Of a stretch of DNA of 64,000 nt, positions 22,661 through 35,730 are shown in pieces. Below the pieces are notes generated by a model. It had not been told where the DNA came from, made no database searches, and worked only from the letters and a program-made list of their open reading frames with translations. Source of the stretch: Polytrichum commune. Its lineage: Eukaryota > Streptophyta > Polytrichopsida > Polytrichales > Polytrichaceae. How positions within the stretch are numbered: the stretch's first letter is position 1; every line of letters begins with the position of its first letter. Location: NCBI GenBank assembly GCA_950295325.1, contig OX485804.1, positions 60,916,533-60,980,532 of the forward strand. Reading direction: 5' to 3'. Both the position numbers and the translations under genes were made by a program.

Positions 22661-22919
22661 ACTCCCCCGCCTTGCCACAGCCACCACGGTTCCTTCCATC
22701 TTCCCCCGGCCACGAACAAACGAGTGCTCTGCGCAGACAGTGGATGTGATCATACGCTTCGCAAATTCCTGCACTACAGAAAGGGGAGGCAAACTTGCAA
22801 GTTGTCCTTGATGGGCGATCTCCCTTGGCAAGAGGCGAAGGCAGGAGAAGGTAGGTCCCTGCTCTCTGCGAAAACCTCGCCAAACGCACGGGAGCCTCCC
22901 TGAGGAAGCTAGAGTCCTA

Positions 22920-24017
22920 CAACTTAACCTACTGGCTCAAGGCCGGAAACTGATTGTAAATGAACGAAGGTTTGTGAGAGCTCCCGGCAAGTGGTCGTCC
23001 CATCGGTGGACAGTGACGCTGCTCCCCCCAATTTGACTTTACATTCGCTGGAATCTAAGGCTTGCTAGGGACCTTTATACTGGAGATGCCATGCCTGGCT
23101 GCTCCATGCGTAGTAGTAGCAGCAGCAGCTTATTGGCACTTCTATAACCACCCTGCAAGCAAGTTGGGGTCCGAATGAATGGGAGCCCAAACCAAATTTG
23201 GCAACTTGTTTGACTTGCCCATCTCGCAGTTTCCAAGACCAGGGTTTTCACTCCTGGAATCTCCCCGAGGAAGCTCCACTGGCTGTCGTTCTTCTGGTGA
23301 AGAAGAAGCCGCTTACATTATCAGGACTGGGATGGTATTCGTCCCTGGACATGCACATTCATCCCACACATGGCAATCCCACCCCTTTTCAGAGAGTCAT
23401 TTGGTAATGACATCCCTGGGAAAACCAGGAATGTGTTGTCGTATATTCCTTCTGAGCAGTTGAGATCAATAATTCACCAAGAGGAAAAACACTACTGTCC
23501 AAGACCGCTTCTTCCTTAAACCTCTCTCTGTAGGACATACCAAGACACAGCTTATCAACTTCAGGAAGAGCCTAGACTCATCTCTCCGAATGCTTGCACA
23601 ATGCACATACATATCCAAAATCATCCAACACTAGGACCCATAGCGCTCTCTCTGCTGGAACTTGAGCTGAAGATTAAGTTAGGGTAAGTTAGATGGGTAC
23701 ATAGTCCATACAATTACTGAGTTGATGAGCTTCCCTGATTTCATATTCAGTTTGAAGCACTGGGATTCCGGCATTTGGAGCTTTTTCCTTGATACTACTT
23801 ACAGTGCTCATGAACACAGCTCATTAGCAAAACAATGCTATGTCACACCTCTCTATGATCAAACCTTTAGCAAGTGTCCTACAACAACACTATGTACTTT
23901 AGTGGGTTGCTTACTTATACAATCCCGAAGGCCACATGTTGTTATAGGAATGTCTTTGTCTCACTTGGCACATCATCAAGACCAAAGGCAATTGAAGATC
24001 TACAACATCAATGAAGG
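22920..24017. other. Spacer, no supported gene
   Basis: Short ORFs on both strands (for example 23179-23463 and 23722-24036, +) have no recognisable motif or consistent splice signals. Confidence 0.4.
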
Positions 24018-24946
24018 GGAGGCCACACAAGTTTGAAAACGTTGGTTTCAAAATGGAGTTTGGTAAGCCAAGGTAAAAGGAATTTCAGCCTTTACATGTG
24101 CCTAGCTTCGAGGAGTTTGGTTTCAAGGTTGATCTTTCTTTTGTTGGTTAAAATCGTATGTTTCCAACTCTAATTGAAACCAAAGGTTTTTAGCCTTGCA
24201 AAATTATTGTCTTGAATCAGAGTTGAAAGCTTACGTCCATACCCAATAAAAGAGGGAATCGGAACCAACCTTGAAACCAAGCTCCTTGAAGTTAGGCACA
24301 AATCAAGGCTAAAATCCTTTTACCTTGACTTACCAAATGGTGCAAGCATGGTCAAGTGTACCAAACAAGTGCTCTAGTATACTAAAACCATCATTTTTTG
24401 GGTCAAATGCCTAGAAGTAGCAACAAAGCATTGTTTGAATTGAGTTTTTTCATGGCAACCTCTCTTGTTTTGTTAACTACTCAAATAAAAGGTGATCAAT
24501 AAAAGTGATGCTAAAAAACAAATGGCTATATCTAATTTTGGACATAAATTTCATGACCTTCAATATTTGAGATTTGGATTTTTTTTCCCTTGAAATCATT
24601 GTGAACTCAAGGGCATCATTACAAAAAAATGTAGAATTTTTTTAATCATAATGTAGAAGAAAATAAATAATTACTTCTTCAATACCACCTACTTGCATGC
24701 CACTTATATTGTCTTCTAAAATATGTAGACTTTTCGTGAAATACATTTTGTCAACATAAATTGCTTGGCTTTGTAGGTCAATGTTTTTTTATTTTTTGTG
24801 ATTTGTTCTTCACAAAATTCAAAGTTAATATATAGTTTTGAATCACTTTCACTTAGACCTTGCAGAGTTCATGAGTTGTCCACTTGACCGTGCTTGCACC
24901 CCCAACTCCGTTTCAAAACCAGCGTTTTTGAACATGTGTGGCCTCC
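24018..24946. mobile_element. Long-TIR DNA element (MULE-like), interrupted by a nested MITE
   Basis: The left end (GGAGGCCACACAAGTTTGAA) and right end (inverse GGAGGCCACACATGTTC) are inverted repeats continuing for about 40 bp through GGAGTT. The match then resumes as 'GGTGCAAGC(A)(T/C)GGTCAAGTG' at 24339 on the left, after an insertion, and without interruption on the right. Flanks CAATGAAGG and ACATGAGGG share 6 of 9 bases, compatible with a decayed 9-bp duplication as made by Mutator-like elements. No transposase is inside. Confidence 0.65.
24061..24335. mobile_element. Nested inverted-repeat MITE, 275 bp
   Basis: Arms of about 75 bp beginning TGGTAAG(C/T)CAAGGTAAAAGG and ending TTTCAAGGTTG are inverted with respect to each other (24061-24140 and 24266-24335). 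The element splits the left terminal repeat of the surrounding element, so it inserted later. Confidence 0.7.
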
Positions 24947-25617
24947 ACATGAGGGATGTACAAAATTCCAATAAGCTCAACTAGGTCTGCTTTGTTCAGG
25001 TGCTAATGTGCATGTGCTATAATTTGTGTACCAACCTTGCATTTCACTTCTGAGGGCCATTTTTACACACATGTGAAGAGTTGTGACCTTGAAAATATAA
25101 GGGCATGTAACTTCATCCAAAGGCCGTATCGTGGAAGAAGAAATTTAGTTTGGCAATTGATGGGCCCTCAAGTTTAGTGTGTAGTAAAAGTGGACCATGT
25201 TGAAAAATGCAACATATGTTCAAGTTTGGGTTCCCATGAAGACAATATAATATTTCTAGAAGCCAAAGATAATTTAATTGATTATCACAATCTCTAGTTT
25301 TGCAATAGACTCACCTCTTTTAGATGGGCCTATTGCAATATTTGGTAGATCACATAGCATTATTCACTTGTTGCCATGTAGGATGCCATGTAATTTTTTC
25401 ATCCATTTTAGACCCTCACCAACATCATGTACAGTTGCATATAGATTCTTTACAATTGATGGCTCATCCATATTCAAGGCTATTATAACTTTTTGCAATT
25501 TTTCATGTATGAAGACATCATGTCATCTATAAATTTCCATACTTTGTCCACAAGCTCATTAGTTATGTTTGATAAATAAATTGAGTAGGTGAATGACTTG
25601 CTACTCTTACAACTCAT
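24947..25617. other. AT-rich spacer, nothing recognised
   Basis: No gene or repeat structure could be supported. Confidence 0.4.
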
Positions 25618-26201
25618 CCTTGGGTACGCAACTCCCATATTATATGGCCCTCATTATAATCACTTATAATGCATTTTAGTCCAAAATTAAGTGATATAAT
25701 TTTTTAATGTAGGAAACTCTTGTAGCACTTCTAACAAGGAATCCAAAATTTTAACTATATATAGAAAACTAATACTCTTCAAAGCATATACTCTCATCAA
25801 AAAAATATTATATAATTTTAAAATACATATACCATAAGCCAAACTATCCAAAATTTGGGGCTTTTTGATAAAATATTAAGATTTCTTATTATAAACAAAA
25901 CATTGACAATAACTTTTGATTTTAATCGGAGGCAACTACTTGTGTGGATCCTTTGAAATTAGACGCTCTACAAGGTATAAAAAAAAGGTGTTTTAATTCT
26001 TTATATATGTTGTGGAGTTTTTAAACAAGTGAATATGCAACCCAAATTATTCTACATCTCATTTTATGTAATTTGGTCTTCACCCAAATTTTTGGTCCTT
26101 TTATTTTTGTATATTTTTATATAATTTCTACAAAAGTTGTCCTCTAAGCCGTATTGATGCTAATGCCCCCTGCATATAATATGGAAGTTGCGTACCCAGG
26201 G
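25618..26201. mobile_element. Inverted-repeat DNA element, 584 bp
   Basis: CCTTGGGTACGCAACTCCCA at 25618, continuing through TATTATATGG, reappears inverted at 26166-26201 with few mismatches (about 35 bp). The interior is AT-rich and non-coding. Flanks CTCAT and CTCAC may be a degraded target duplication. The family is not identified. Confidence 0.6.
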
Positions 26202-29200
26202 GCTCACCATCTACTCTCACTAGTAATCTAGTCCATAACAGGCGTGTACTTTGCAAGGTTATAATTTGTATACCTACGAGTATATTATTTGGATATGCCC
26301 TATATAGGCTTGTGCATGCACAAACATAATGTTTGAGCTACGTACGTACTTCCAATTTGAGCTAATTATATCAGAAGCAATCTTATCTAATCCCAATTTA
26401 AGCTACAATTATGTTGAGTGCATTATTATATTGAGTTAAAGCCATTATGTAATTGAAGCTACATGTTCAAATCCCTTCAACTACACAATCACAGTGCCTT
26501 GAATACAAATACATACTTAGTCAAATATTGATCATCAATGTCACATATCATTATATTTCTATTCTCTTCTTGACACAAGATAATTTATTATTTGCATTGT
26601 TTGAATGTCCTATTTGTTTCTATGATTTGAAGTGCCACAATTGACCTTATTGACTACAAATGTGTTGCTACCTCAAGTAGTGTTCCCAAGAATTAGTATG
26701 ATCTACCAAGTGTCACACTAAACATCATACCCACTCAAAGTGGCCTAATAATTGTGATTTCATCTAGTGAGAATCTACATAACTTTATAGCTCATGAGGA
26801 TTAATAAATTTATATGCTCATGAAACATTTGACCCAAAGGTGAGTGTGAGAGACGCTAGTGTACACAATCAAGAATTAGGCCGATGTTTCGTAATTATCA
26901 TGAGTCGCACTACATCTAGAAGAACAATGTAACTAGTTCATAGGTACAAACATAGAACATGGCACATGAGGTCATAGTAGGCTCCAATAGGCTTGAATGA
27001 TATGAACTTTATTGTGGGCCTTCAACCCCTTCCTGCCTCTTCCTACATCTTATCTTCTTACCCACGGTTGGTTTCATAGTTCCTATCTCTTACATCCAAT
27101 CCACCAAAGGGATGGAAGCCAACAAATAGGAAAGCAAGCACCCATTTTATCTCTAGCTACATCATTTTTTGGATATAGTGTGACACATTTTAATTATGAA
27201 AAGTTTAATTTTTAAATTGTTCATATTATTCTTCACATAACTATAATACAAGTGACCACATGTATTCAAGTAAATTTAGACATGTTTTTAAAATTTTGGG
27301 TTTTTGGGTTGCTTCAATTCTATGGGCAGATCTATCAATACGCTTATGATATACCTAAGTTTTGTGGGAGATGTATGAATTGTTAGTGATTATTTGTTTG
27401 TTATGCTATTAAAATATGATGGAGAATATTAAATATTTTTATGTTAAATTTGTGTGATTAATTGTTTAATAATGAAAATAGAATCAAATACATTGTTGCA
27501 ATATTATCATACTCGGCTATGTATATTTTATCTTATGCTAAGATCTTATGATAAAATTCAACATGTTATAAACTTGGACCTGGACTTAGTCCAATTTTAA
27601 TTAATTATTAGACACATAGATATTTAATGAACTGGATATCAAATTTTCCCTCTAAAATGTACGTTGTATGTTATAATTTGTTAATTGTTTCTATCTATCA
27701 TTCTCATTTAATAATTCTTTGATTCATCTTCTTGTATCATAGTAATAATAAAGTAAATATATTTTAGTATATAAATTAAATCATATCTATATTTAAACTC
27801 GCACTTTGTTTAGTAGATTTGAAATTATAGTGTGACTCGTACTCAAAAAATTATACATACTCTTGGAGATACTAAGCAAATGACATTTATATCCTGAAAA
27901 AAAGTTTGTAGCGAGGTGACTCAGTGAGCCTCTTACATAGCATCATGAGCACAAAAATCTGCTTATAATGTTGTTTGAAAGGATGGGGCCTCAAACTTGC
28001 TAAGAAACAAGATCTACCTTTGGTAGCAATGTTGCACTCCAATCGACTTAGACCCACTGCTCCATTCCACATTCCTCATTGTGTTGATAATTTAGATCAC
28101 AAGCACATGTACACGAAGTATTTTGAAACGATTATTGTATGCACCTTGATCGCATTGGCAATAATATCATCTATCCATGAACATCTCTTCCCTTCATTTC
28201 TATATTCAAGCTGCAACCAATAATTATGATAAACAAGTTACCTTGTCCATATCCAATTTACATAAAAGGACGAAATTAAAACACACCAATCAATCGTGAC
28301 CTATTCAAATAAAAATAAAAACATCATTCAATGATATTGTTTATGTCAAATATTCATGTACACATTATACATTTCATCCATTATATAAGCAAACTAAAGT
28401 GTTGGTTCAATTACCAATGATGATGCTAGTGCCACTCCAGCGTATCCTAAAAATGCCAATGCTCTTCACTTTTACACATGATAAGGGATGGGTTGAGATG
28501 GGTAAGAAGATTGTGATATTGCTGGAAAAAATAACTTCTAGTAGTCATCTCGAAGGCAATATTACGAAAATTTACAAAATCAAAATCTTATGTGATGAGA
28601 ATCAATCCCAAGTGATCATATATATATATATATATATATATATAGGGGATCATATGATTTGGGGTAAGGTTGCTTGGAAAATTTTAGGGGATGCCTAAGG
28701 TTTGACACGTTAACACCATTCATAATTGCCAACACAAAATACAAAGGTAGAACTAATGAGCATGGTGGTTACCAAATCATTTTTGTCCTCCCAAGATCAT
28801 ACTTCAATGTCTCACATTACATGCAACAAATGATGACCGAATTGTAATCCAAACAAATTCTTGATGCAATTTCTCTTTATTCAAGCAAGACCATAATGCC
28901 TTCTTTTTCAAACACCACTACATGAGAGGTTCAAAAAACACATCTTTAATCAACATAATTAAAACTTGTCAAATGAAATTTCTAAAGGACTTGCAAACTA
29001 GTAGGTCAAGTTACATCCATGTTATAGTTTATGATGTTTGTGTTTATTTTGGAAGAGGGGGTTCCAACATGCTCTGCTCATTGTTGATCATTCTAAATTA
29101 CATCTTTTTTATGCATGGATCTTCCACATACTTGAACTTTGATAAGAAAAATATAATATACCAACAAAGACTAAGTCATTGTGAGCTTAAGAAAGTTAAA

Positions 29201-30924
29201 TGACAATACTAATTTGTATGGCCTCCCTTCCATTTACTTGACTTTTAAAATTTAAAAGTGTTAAAATATAAAAAAACATATAAATTCATTTGCAATCTTG
29301 AGGCTCAAAAAGAGAGTGGGTGCCATATCTCATCCTCCCAAAAATTGAGTCCCAAAAAATAGCACAAAGAAGCTTTCAAAGAAGAGGGATTAAGAAAGGC
29401 AAAATTTTACCTTTTGAATTACCTTTTCTTAATCCTCTTTTTTTAATATAGTAATTTTTTGAATTACTTAAGTGAAAAAACTACTCTTTGAATTTTTGAA
29501 ACCTTTCCTTCCATATATTTGAACTAAGAAATTGGAGTTGATATAAACAAAAAGAACACATGAAAGACTAAAAAAAGGTTCAATAACTTGGTACCTCTTT
29601 TGATGCTCTCCTTTCCCCGTATAATGGAAGTTCGCATGTATTAGTGACTAGCCGTACCCAATGTCAACCCTTTATTCAATAGGAATTGATCAAAAATTAG
29701 CTATAACAAATCATTACATGAAGGAATTCATTGGCATTGGATTTGAGAAGCAACAAATAGGGATTTTAGTGGACCATATTTTTAATCCCACCAATTAGTG
29801 ATATATATATATAGGTGTTCTCAATGATAGACCAATAAAAACACATTTATTGTACTGGTAAAAGTGATATTTCACATGTTAGTATAAATTGGATTTAGGG
29901 TCTAAGCATAATATGAGTGACTTAGTTCAACAGTTTCTTGGTGTTGCTTCATCAGGGTTGATATTTCATGAGCACATTAACATGAGACTACTCATCTTAA
30001 AGAGCATGAACATAGGTTTCATAAACCTTCAATACACGGACATAGAGTGTAACAAGGTTTTGGGTAAGGTTGATTGAATTTTTTTTATGACCTGAGGTAT
30101 GGTTGAAATAGAAATCTAGGTGGAAAGCCATTACAATTTCTCTGAATATAGAATCTTGAGCTCCCAAATCTATGAAGCATACGAAGACTTTGCATCATGA
30201 TTTAATGACAACAATTAATGATTGAATGCCAACCATAAATCTCTCATGTTTGATGGCTTTTTATACCAAATACACCAATCAATTGAGGAGATTACAATGG
30301 TCATGAACAAATACCCATTGCAAAGACAAATTAAATATCCAAACAACTAAACTCAACTAAGAGCAATTAACTCGTTTCAATGGCTTAGACATGCATATTT
30401 CATACATTGAATATGAACTCTTGTGAAATCTGGAACATGCACTCTCAAGATTGCAAAAAACTCTTTGAATACCCACATATAACCGGGCATGCCAATATGA
30501 GACTAAATCAAAAGTACAACCTTCAATCGGTGAGGCCACATCGACTAGCTCTTGTAGTCTTCAAACATGAAATTCACACAAACCCTAAAATCTACACTTA
30601 GTTTTTGGTTGTCTTCTTGGAAGGTTTGCAAAATGTCTAAACATCCATGTACTCTTTGACCCATGCTTTGAACTTTGTGACAAAAAAAGATCATGGGTTG
30701 GTGACCCTAAATCCAATATGCATGGAGCTTGATTTGCCCATGGTGGAAGAATGTGGGCACCGGAGGGAGATCCAAACATGGTCTTGCAAGCATGAGAAAA
30801 AAATTTGAATTCAAATGAGCATGAAACAAAACCACATTCTAAATCAAAAAATATATATAAAAACAACATTTGTTTTGTCCTCAAAACTTATGACCATGTC
30901 CTCATTTTCTTATTAGTGATTGTA
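26202..30924. other. AT-rich intergenic DNA, no gene recognised
   Basis: ORFs here are short, AT-biased and lack motifs. An (AT)n microsatellite occupies about 28617-28643. A short piece near 29620-29660 (GTATAATGGAAGTTCGCA) faintly recalls the terminal repeat of the 25.6-kb element. Confidence 0.45.
28617..28643. repeat. AT dinucleotide microsatellite
   Basis: An uninterrupted TA/AT run of about 27 bases. Confidence 0.85.
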
Positions 30925-33900
30925 TCATGTGCTCATATCACTATTGCCAGTAGATGACTTAGGTTCCTCATTAGTAGTAGTGTAACGAGGTGCATGCATT
31001 TCTTTCAACATTATGGAAATCACCTCATTGTGCAATTGTGCATTTGGAGAAAAAAATGCCAACTTTTGTCCCATAGCCTGACATGCCACAATTGATGCGC
31101 CTGAAACAACAAACATATCATCATAATTTAGCAAAAAGAAGAGAAGCCAATAAGCATTCAAAGTCATAAACAAAGAGGCTTAGGGAGGCTCTAGCTATGG
31201 ACACATTAAGGCCAACCAACACTCCATCTTCAGGGCAACAACATTCAATGAAACCCATGATGAAGGTTGGATTTTTCTCCTGTGATCCCCCTCCAAGCCT
31301 CATTGTTGGAATGCATGGTCGAGTCCTCAAACGTGGCATTGTTGAAAATGATGTCACGTATGAAAGAAATTGTCAAATGTGACAATCCCCCATCTTGTGG
31401 TGATGACCGAGACAATAAGCATGCGTATTTTTTTCTTCTCACAAATGCGAAACAATCAAAAGAATATGTCTGGACCACTCAATATAAACTGGCAAAACAA
31501 GTCAATACACGTATTGGACTCAAAATTCAACCTACACAACTATATTGCACATGATTTAACTATTTCATAGAGAAATCTTCCTTTGCAAGGGGAAGACTAT
31601 CAACACCCATCCAAACTTCAACATCCACTCCTCCATGCCAATCCTTTGAGTTGCATGTGAAGTGTACAAGACAACAAAATTCCACCACCACTTAGAAATT
31701 ATGTACAGAAGAGAATACTCCATTTCTAGTCTTGAAAGTTATACTTGTTCCAACCTCCAAAGCAAAACCATGTTGCCAAAACCAGAGTGAAGCACATGAA
31801 TATCATTGGAACATCATAAATCACCAAATCAATTTTGAATGTGGACACCTTTGAGCACAACCAAAAGCATGAATGCTTGCTCAAGGAACTATAGCAAGTC
31901 GTCGACAACAAGGGAAGGGGTGGTTGAAGGCGTAGCAACAACCTGCTAATTGTTTTTTTTTTCCCTTTACTTTTGCCTTCATTGTTCATCATTGACACCG
32001 ACATATCAACAAAGCTAAAAGGGATGCTCAAAAGCTCCCCAACTCAGGAATGGTGTCATGCATGCTGGGTATGTGGAAGGAACATCCACAAATGGAAGAA
32101 ACTCTTTCCATGTGCTCCAATCCCTCTTATCTTGCATACTTTTGCAGTGAAGGGTTTGAAGGAGAAGCTATACTATTCAAAGCGGAAAGACTATCATAAT
32201 CCAACTTCCTCTTCAACATCCCAAGTTCACAAAGGAATAGATAACAACCACCCACTAATTGTGTAGGTTGGGAGTGGGAAACAATCATTTTCTATGGAGT
32301 CAAAGTGACAACGGAGGAGGGATGGCCTTAATAGAAGCTACATGAGTTCCACATTCAAATATAGAAGCTTCATTTACATTGACTATGGGTGGATCCTTTG
32401 TAAACTTCATAGTCTTGGGTTTTTTTCCACCATCCTCAACCCAATCCAAGGAAACTATGTATTTGGCAACAATTTCATCATCATGCTTACCATCCTTTGA
32501 GCCCTTAACTTGGGCAACACCCATTTCTCCTCCCTTTACTTCAACACAAGAGACCAATTGAGGAGAGGAATGTTTGCTTGAGGATTTTGATTGACTATTG
32601 CCATGATTAAGGAACACAAAAATAACTCAAACAAATGGCATGATGTGTTGGGGACATCCAAACACCAACCCACTTTCTCTAAATGAGGGAGACCATAAGA
32701 TTTCCATATATATGAGTTGTAAATATAATTGGCATTAGTGGGGGACTTCCACAATCTCATGACACTTGGAACTGGCACCCCAATGGAAGGAAGACATGTT
32801 TGTAGTACCTGCAATACAAGTGCCACCAAATCAATAAAGAAAACATGATTTAGCAAAATACAAGCAAAGACATGAAGGCGCGCAAGAATGAAGGGCAAAG
32901 TTTTACCTTGTTGAGCACCCTCCACACAACCTTTTCAAAATCAAACTTATCCTTTGGCAAGTTTGCCCTGTGTATGGCCGAATTCAAATCAATAAAGAAT
33001 TTCATGAAGAAGCAATGCCTACACAATATTTTCCTCCAATTCTCCACATAGGTCCTAAAATCCTCATCAATCTTTGAAATTGGCAATTTTTCATGTAATC
33101 TTTCTTCATGTCCAATTCGTTGGCAACATGCGCAAATTGTAGATTTCAAAAACTAATTACCATGCCATGGTGGTTAGATCGAGCAAAATCAAGACAACAA
33201 ACAATGAGATATGCAAACCACTTGAAACCAATAAGTAGCCTTGTGAAGGAAGGCATCAAGCACTTTGTCACTAATAGTTCATGTAGGGAAATCCTCCTCC
33301 CCAAGTTGCAAGGAGCTCTAGAGTTCCAAATCTTCAGCCACCTCATTTCTTGCTCATCAACAACCCGCACCAAGACAAGTTTATACAAATCTTCTAGCAA
33401 CATTTGAGGCTTTTCAATTGTGTTTCAGTGCTTTGAACATAATTGCTTGGAGCCACACATCATCCAACTAAGGACTATCAATAGCCAAAAAACTTGCTAA
33501 AAACATTGTCATGTCTCTTCCTCTCCAACTTGTACCCTCCTCAATCGCCTAACTAATACAATGAGTTATCCTCTTGTCAACTGGGGGTATTTGAGTTCAT
33601 AGTTCTTTTTGTCTCTCCTTGCCGCATTCAAAGGAGCTCAAGCCAACCAATAATGTTTTTTTAAATAGAAAAAGAAGCAAATTTCCCCCCAAAAAAACCA
33701 AGGAGTACTCACATAATGCACACAATATAGAAGGACATTCTTGGTCATGATACACCACTTCCCATATGTGTTATATTTCAAGGACTTCTTATACAAGTTC
33801 TCAAGTAGGAGGAACTTGTAGTGCTCAATAGGCAATTGCCCATATTTACAAACATTGTACAAACCACATACCAAGCTTGTTGTGATATGAGCTTTCTCCA

Positions 33901-34700
33901 TCCCCTTGAAGCGAACCAAATCAACTGTGAGCACTAACAAAATGAAAGCAAACAATTGCATGAACGACAAAGACAAGTTCAACAACAAACATGTTCATCT
34001 CCGCGAAAGCTTGAGAGATAATAGCCTCATGTCCCTCAGACTGTATAATATATGCCTTCGGGCTTACCCATGTCATCTACAAAGAGTCTTGTTATAACAC
34101 GACTCTTAGTATAAAGTCTAAGGTTCCCATCCAAAAATAAAAATAAAAATAAAAATAATAAATCACATCCAAAAATCATTTCAATGACTTCAACTCAAGA
34201 AGTTGCTTCATAAAGATATTATTTAACTTTGTCCAATGAGGGTCCCATTGAGACCTAATCTCGTTTGTTATGAGTTGCTACTCCCCTTACACAACCTTGC
34301 AAATTCTCAACCTCATTTTCAAGCTTCTCAATATCTATCTCCAATGCATGTTTAAACTCCTCCATAGCAAACATCGTGCTCAAAAGAATTTGTAGAGGAT
34401 CCTTAGTTGATTTTAGGGGTTCCAAAATAAAGTTACAATCCACAAATGTATTCCTTTGCCACTTGATACACATGTTGCTCATAAGACAGGTGAAGATCAT
34501 CATCATTGTCTTTGCACCTCTTGCTCAAGAGAGTTGTAAGCTTACAAATTTGGGTTGCCTCTTCTTTCTTTTCGATCCTCCAAAAACATGTGTAGTTGAA
34601 GAAAGAGGCATTATTGCAAGGGCAATGGATGTAATCAATGCAAACGTTGTTGGGTCGGGGTTTGCCAAGTTGACCACATGAATTGATGGAATCAACTAAG
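30925..34700 (-). pseudogene. Decayed multi-exon gene with methyltransferase-like C-terminus, probably transposon-borne
   Basis: Several - strand blocks look coding and are bounded by splice signals. About 34690-34255: 'RIEKKEEATQICKLTTLLSK', then 'YEQHVYQVAKEYI', with a frame change to 'FILEPLKSTKDPLQILL'. 33933-33713: acceptor TTGTTAG, 'VDLVRFKGMEKAHITTSLVC', donor GTGAGT. About 33403-32907: 'RWLKIWNSRAPCNLGRRISL', a stop and a frameshift, 'NWRKILCRHCFFMKFFIDLN', donor AAG|GTAAAA. From 32808: acceptor TGTATTGCAG, 'VMRLWKSPTNANYIYNSYIW', later 'SLDWVEDGGKKPKTMKFTKD'. Last exons: 'EKNPTFIMGFIECCCPEDGV' and, after TTGTTTCAG at about 31103, 'GASIVACQAMGQKLAFF', stop at 30925. The spacing NP-x-n-GV..., then GAS..AC...G recalls the nucleotide-binding half of DNA methyltransferase-like proteins in plant repeats. 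The family is not recognised with certainty. Confidence 0.42.
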
Positions 34701-34920
34701 GGGACTCCTCCATAGACTTATCCCTCAATGTCACAACTTCCTAAGAAGACATGTGGAAGAGGTAAAGCAAACCAAAAATATGACGAGCCAAATGAATCCA
34801 AACACCTTAGCATATGATACCATATAATACGAGAACACATACAAGTTGAAAACATTGGATTCAACAGTGGATACAACTTTCTAGAGCAATTTTAAACATG
34901 GCCCCGGGGAGTGGACTCTA

Positions 34921-35205
34921 CATACCACATACGAACTAACTTGAGAGTAAGAAGAGGTATTATTTGAGGCATTAATATACATAGTATACATAAGGGGAGG
35001 TATATTTTTCTCTAATGTGTACATCTAAAAGGGTATTAGGATTATTTACGTTAAGGTAGAAGTAAAAAAGGGGGTCCTAAGGTTTAAAGGAAAATTTGGC
35101 AAAAAAATTGTTTGTTTCATCCAATCCACATTTCATATGTTTTAGTCCTCAATGACTACCATGTCCATTCTTGTTAGGGTTTGCATTGGGGTTCTAGGGT
35201 TTTAA
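34921..35205. repeat. Dispersed repeat, copy B (partner at 11,535)
   Basis: Same orientation and order of shared blocks as the copy near 11.5 kb, with diverged sequence between them. Confidence 0.55.
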
Positions 35206-35730
35206 CAAACTGAAGGCCAACCATTCAGCCAAATATTGAAAGAAAGAAAAAAAGCCCAAGCTCAGGGTTTGGGCCAACATCCTTAACATTCAAGCACATG
35301 GCTATGATGGAGGTCAACCAAGAGGCAACCCTTCATCTCAAGAATCAACCCAAAAATATCTAGAGGCCTCGGGCAAATTCAAGTCATCTATCAAACCATT
35401 GGGCTACATCAACACATAGCCATAATTTGAAAATAAGAGGTCCAAGTTTGGGGCTTGGACCCAACATCATCACCATTCAAGCTATGGAGGCACTTGGGCT
35501 ACCCCGACTCAAAGCCAAAATCTGAAAAATAAAAGGCCCAAGCCTTGGGTTTGGCCTAGCATCATCAACATTCAAGCACATGGTTATGGTGGAGATCAAC
35601 CAAGAGGCAACCCTTCATCAAATCAAGAATCAACCCAAAATATTCAAGAATAAAAACCTCATGTTAGTGGCATGGGGCACATTCAAGCATTGTATCAAAT
35701 TTGGAAGGAGTCAAGCATTGAAACTTGCAA
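35205..35730. repeat. Diverged tandem repeat, unit about 285 bp
   Basis: The block 'acattcaagcacatgg' followed by 'tcaaccaagaggcaaccc' occurs at about 35287-35335 and again at about 35571-35620. A shortened intermediate copy ('catcaccattcaagct') lies between. 'GGCCCAAGC..(T)GGGTTTGG' accompanies each copy. Confidence 0.65.
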
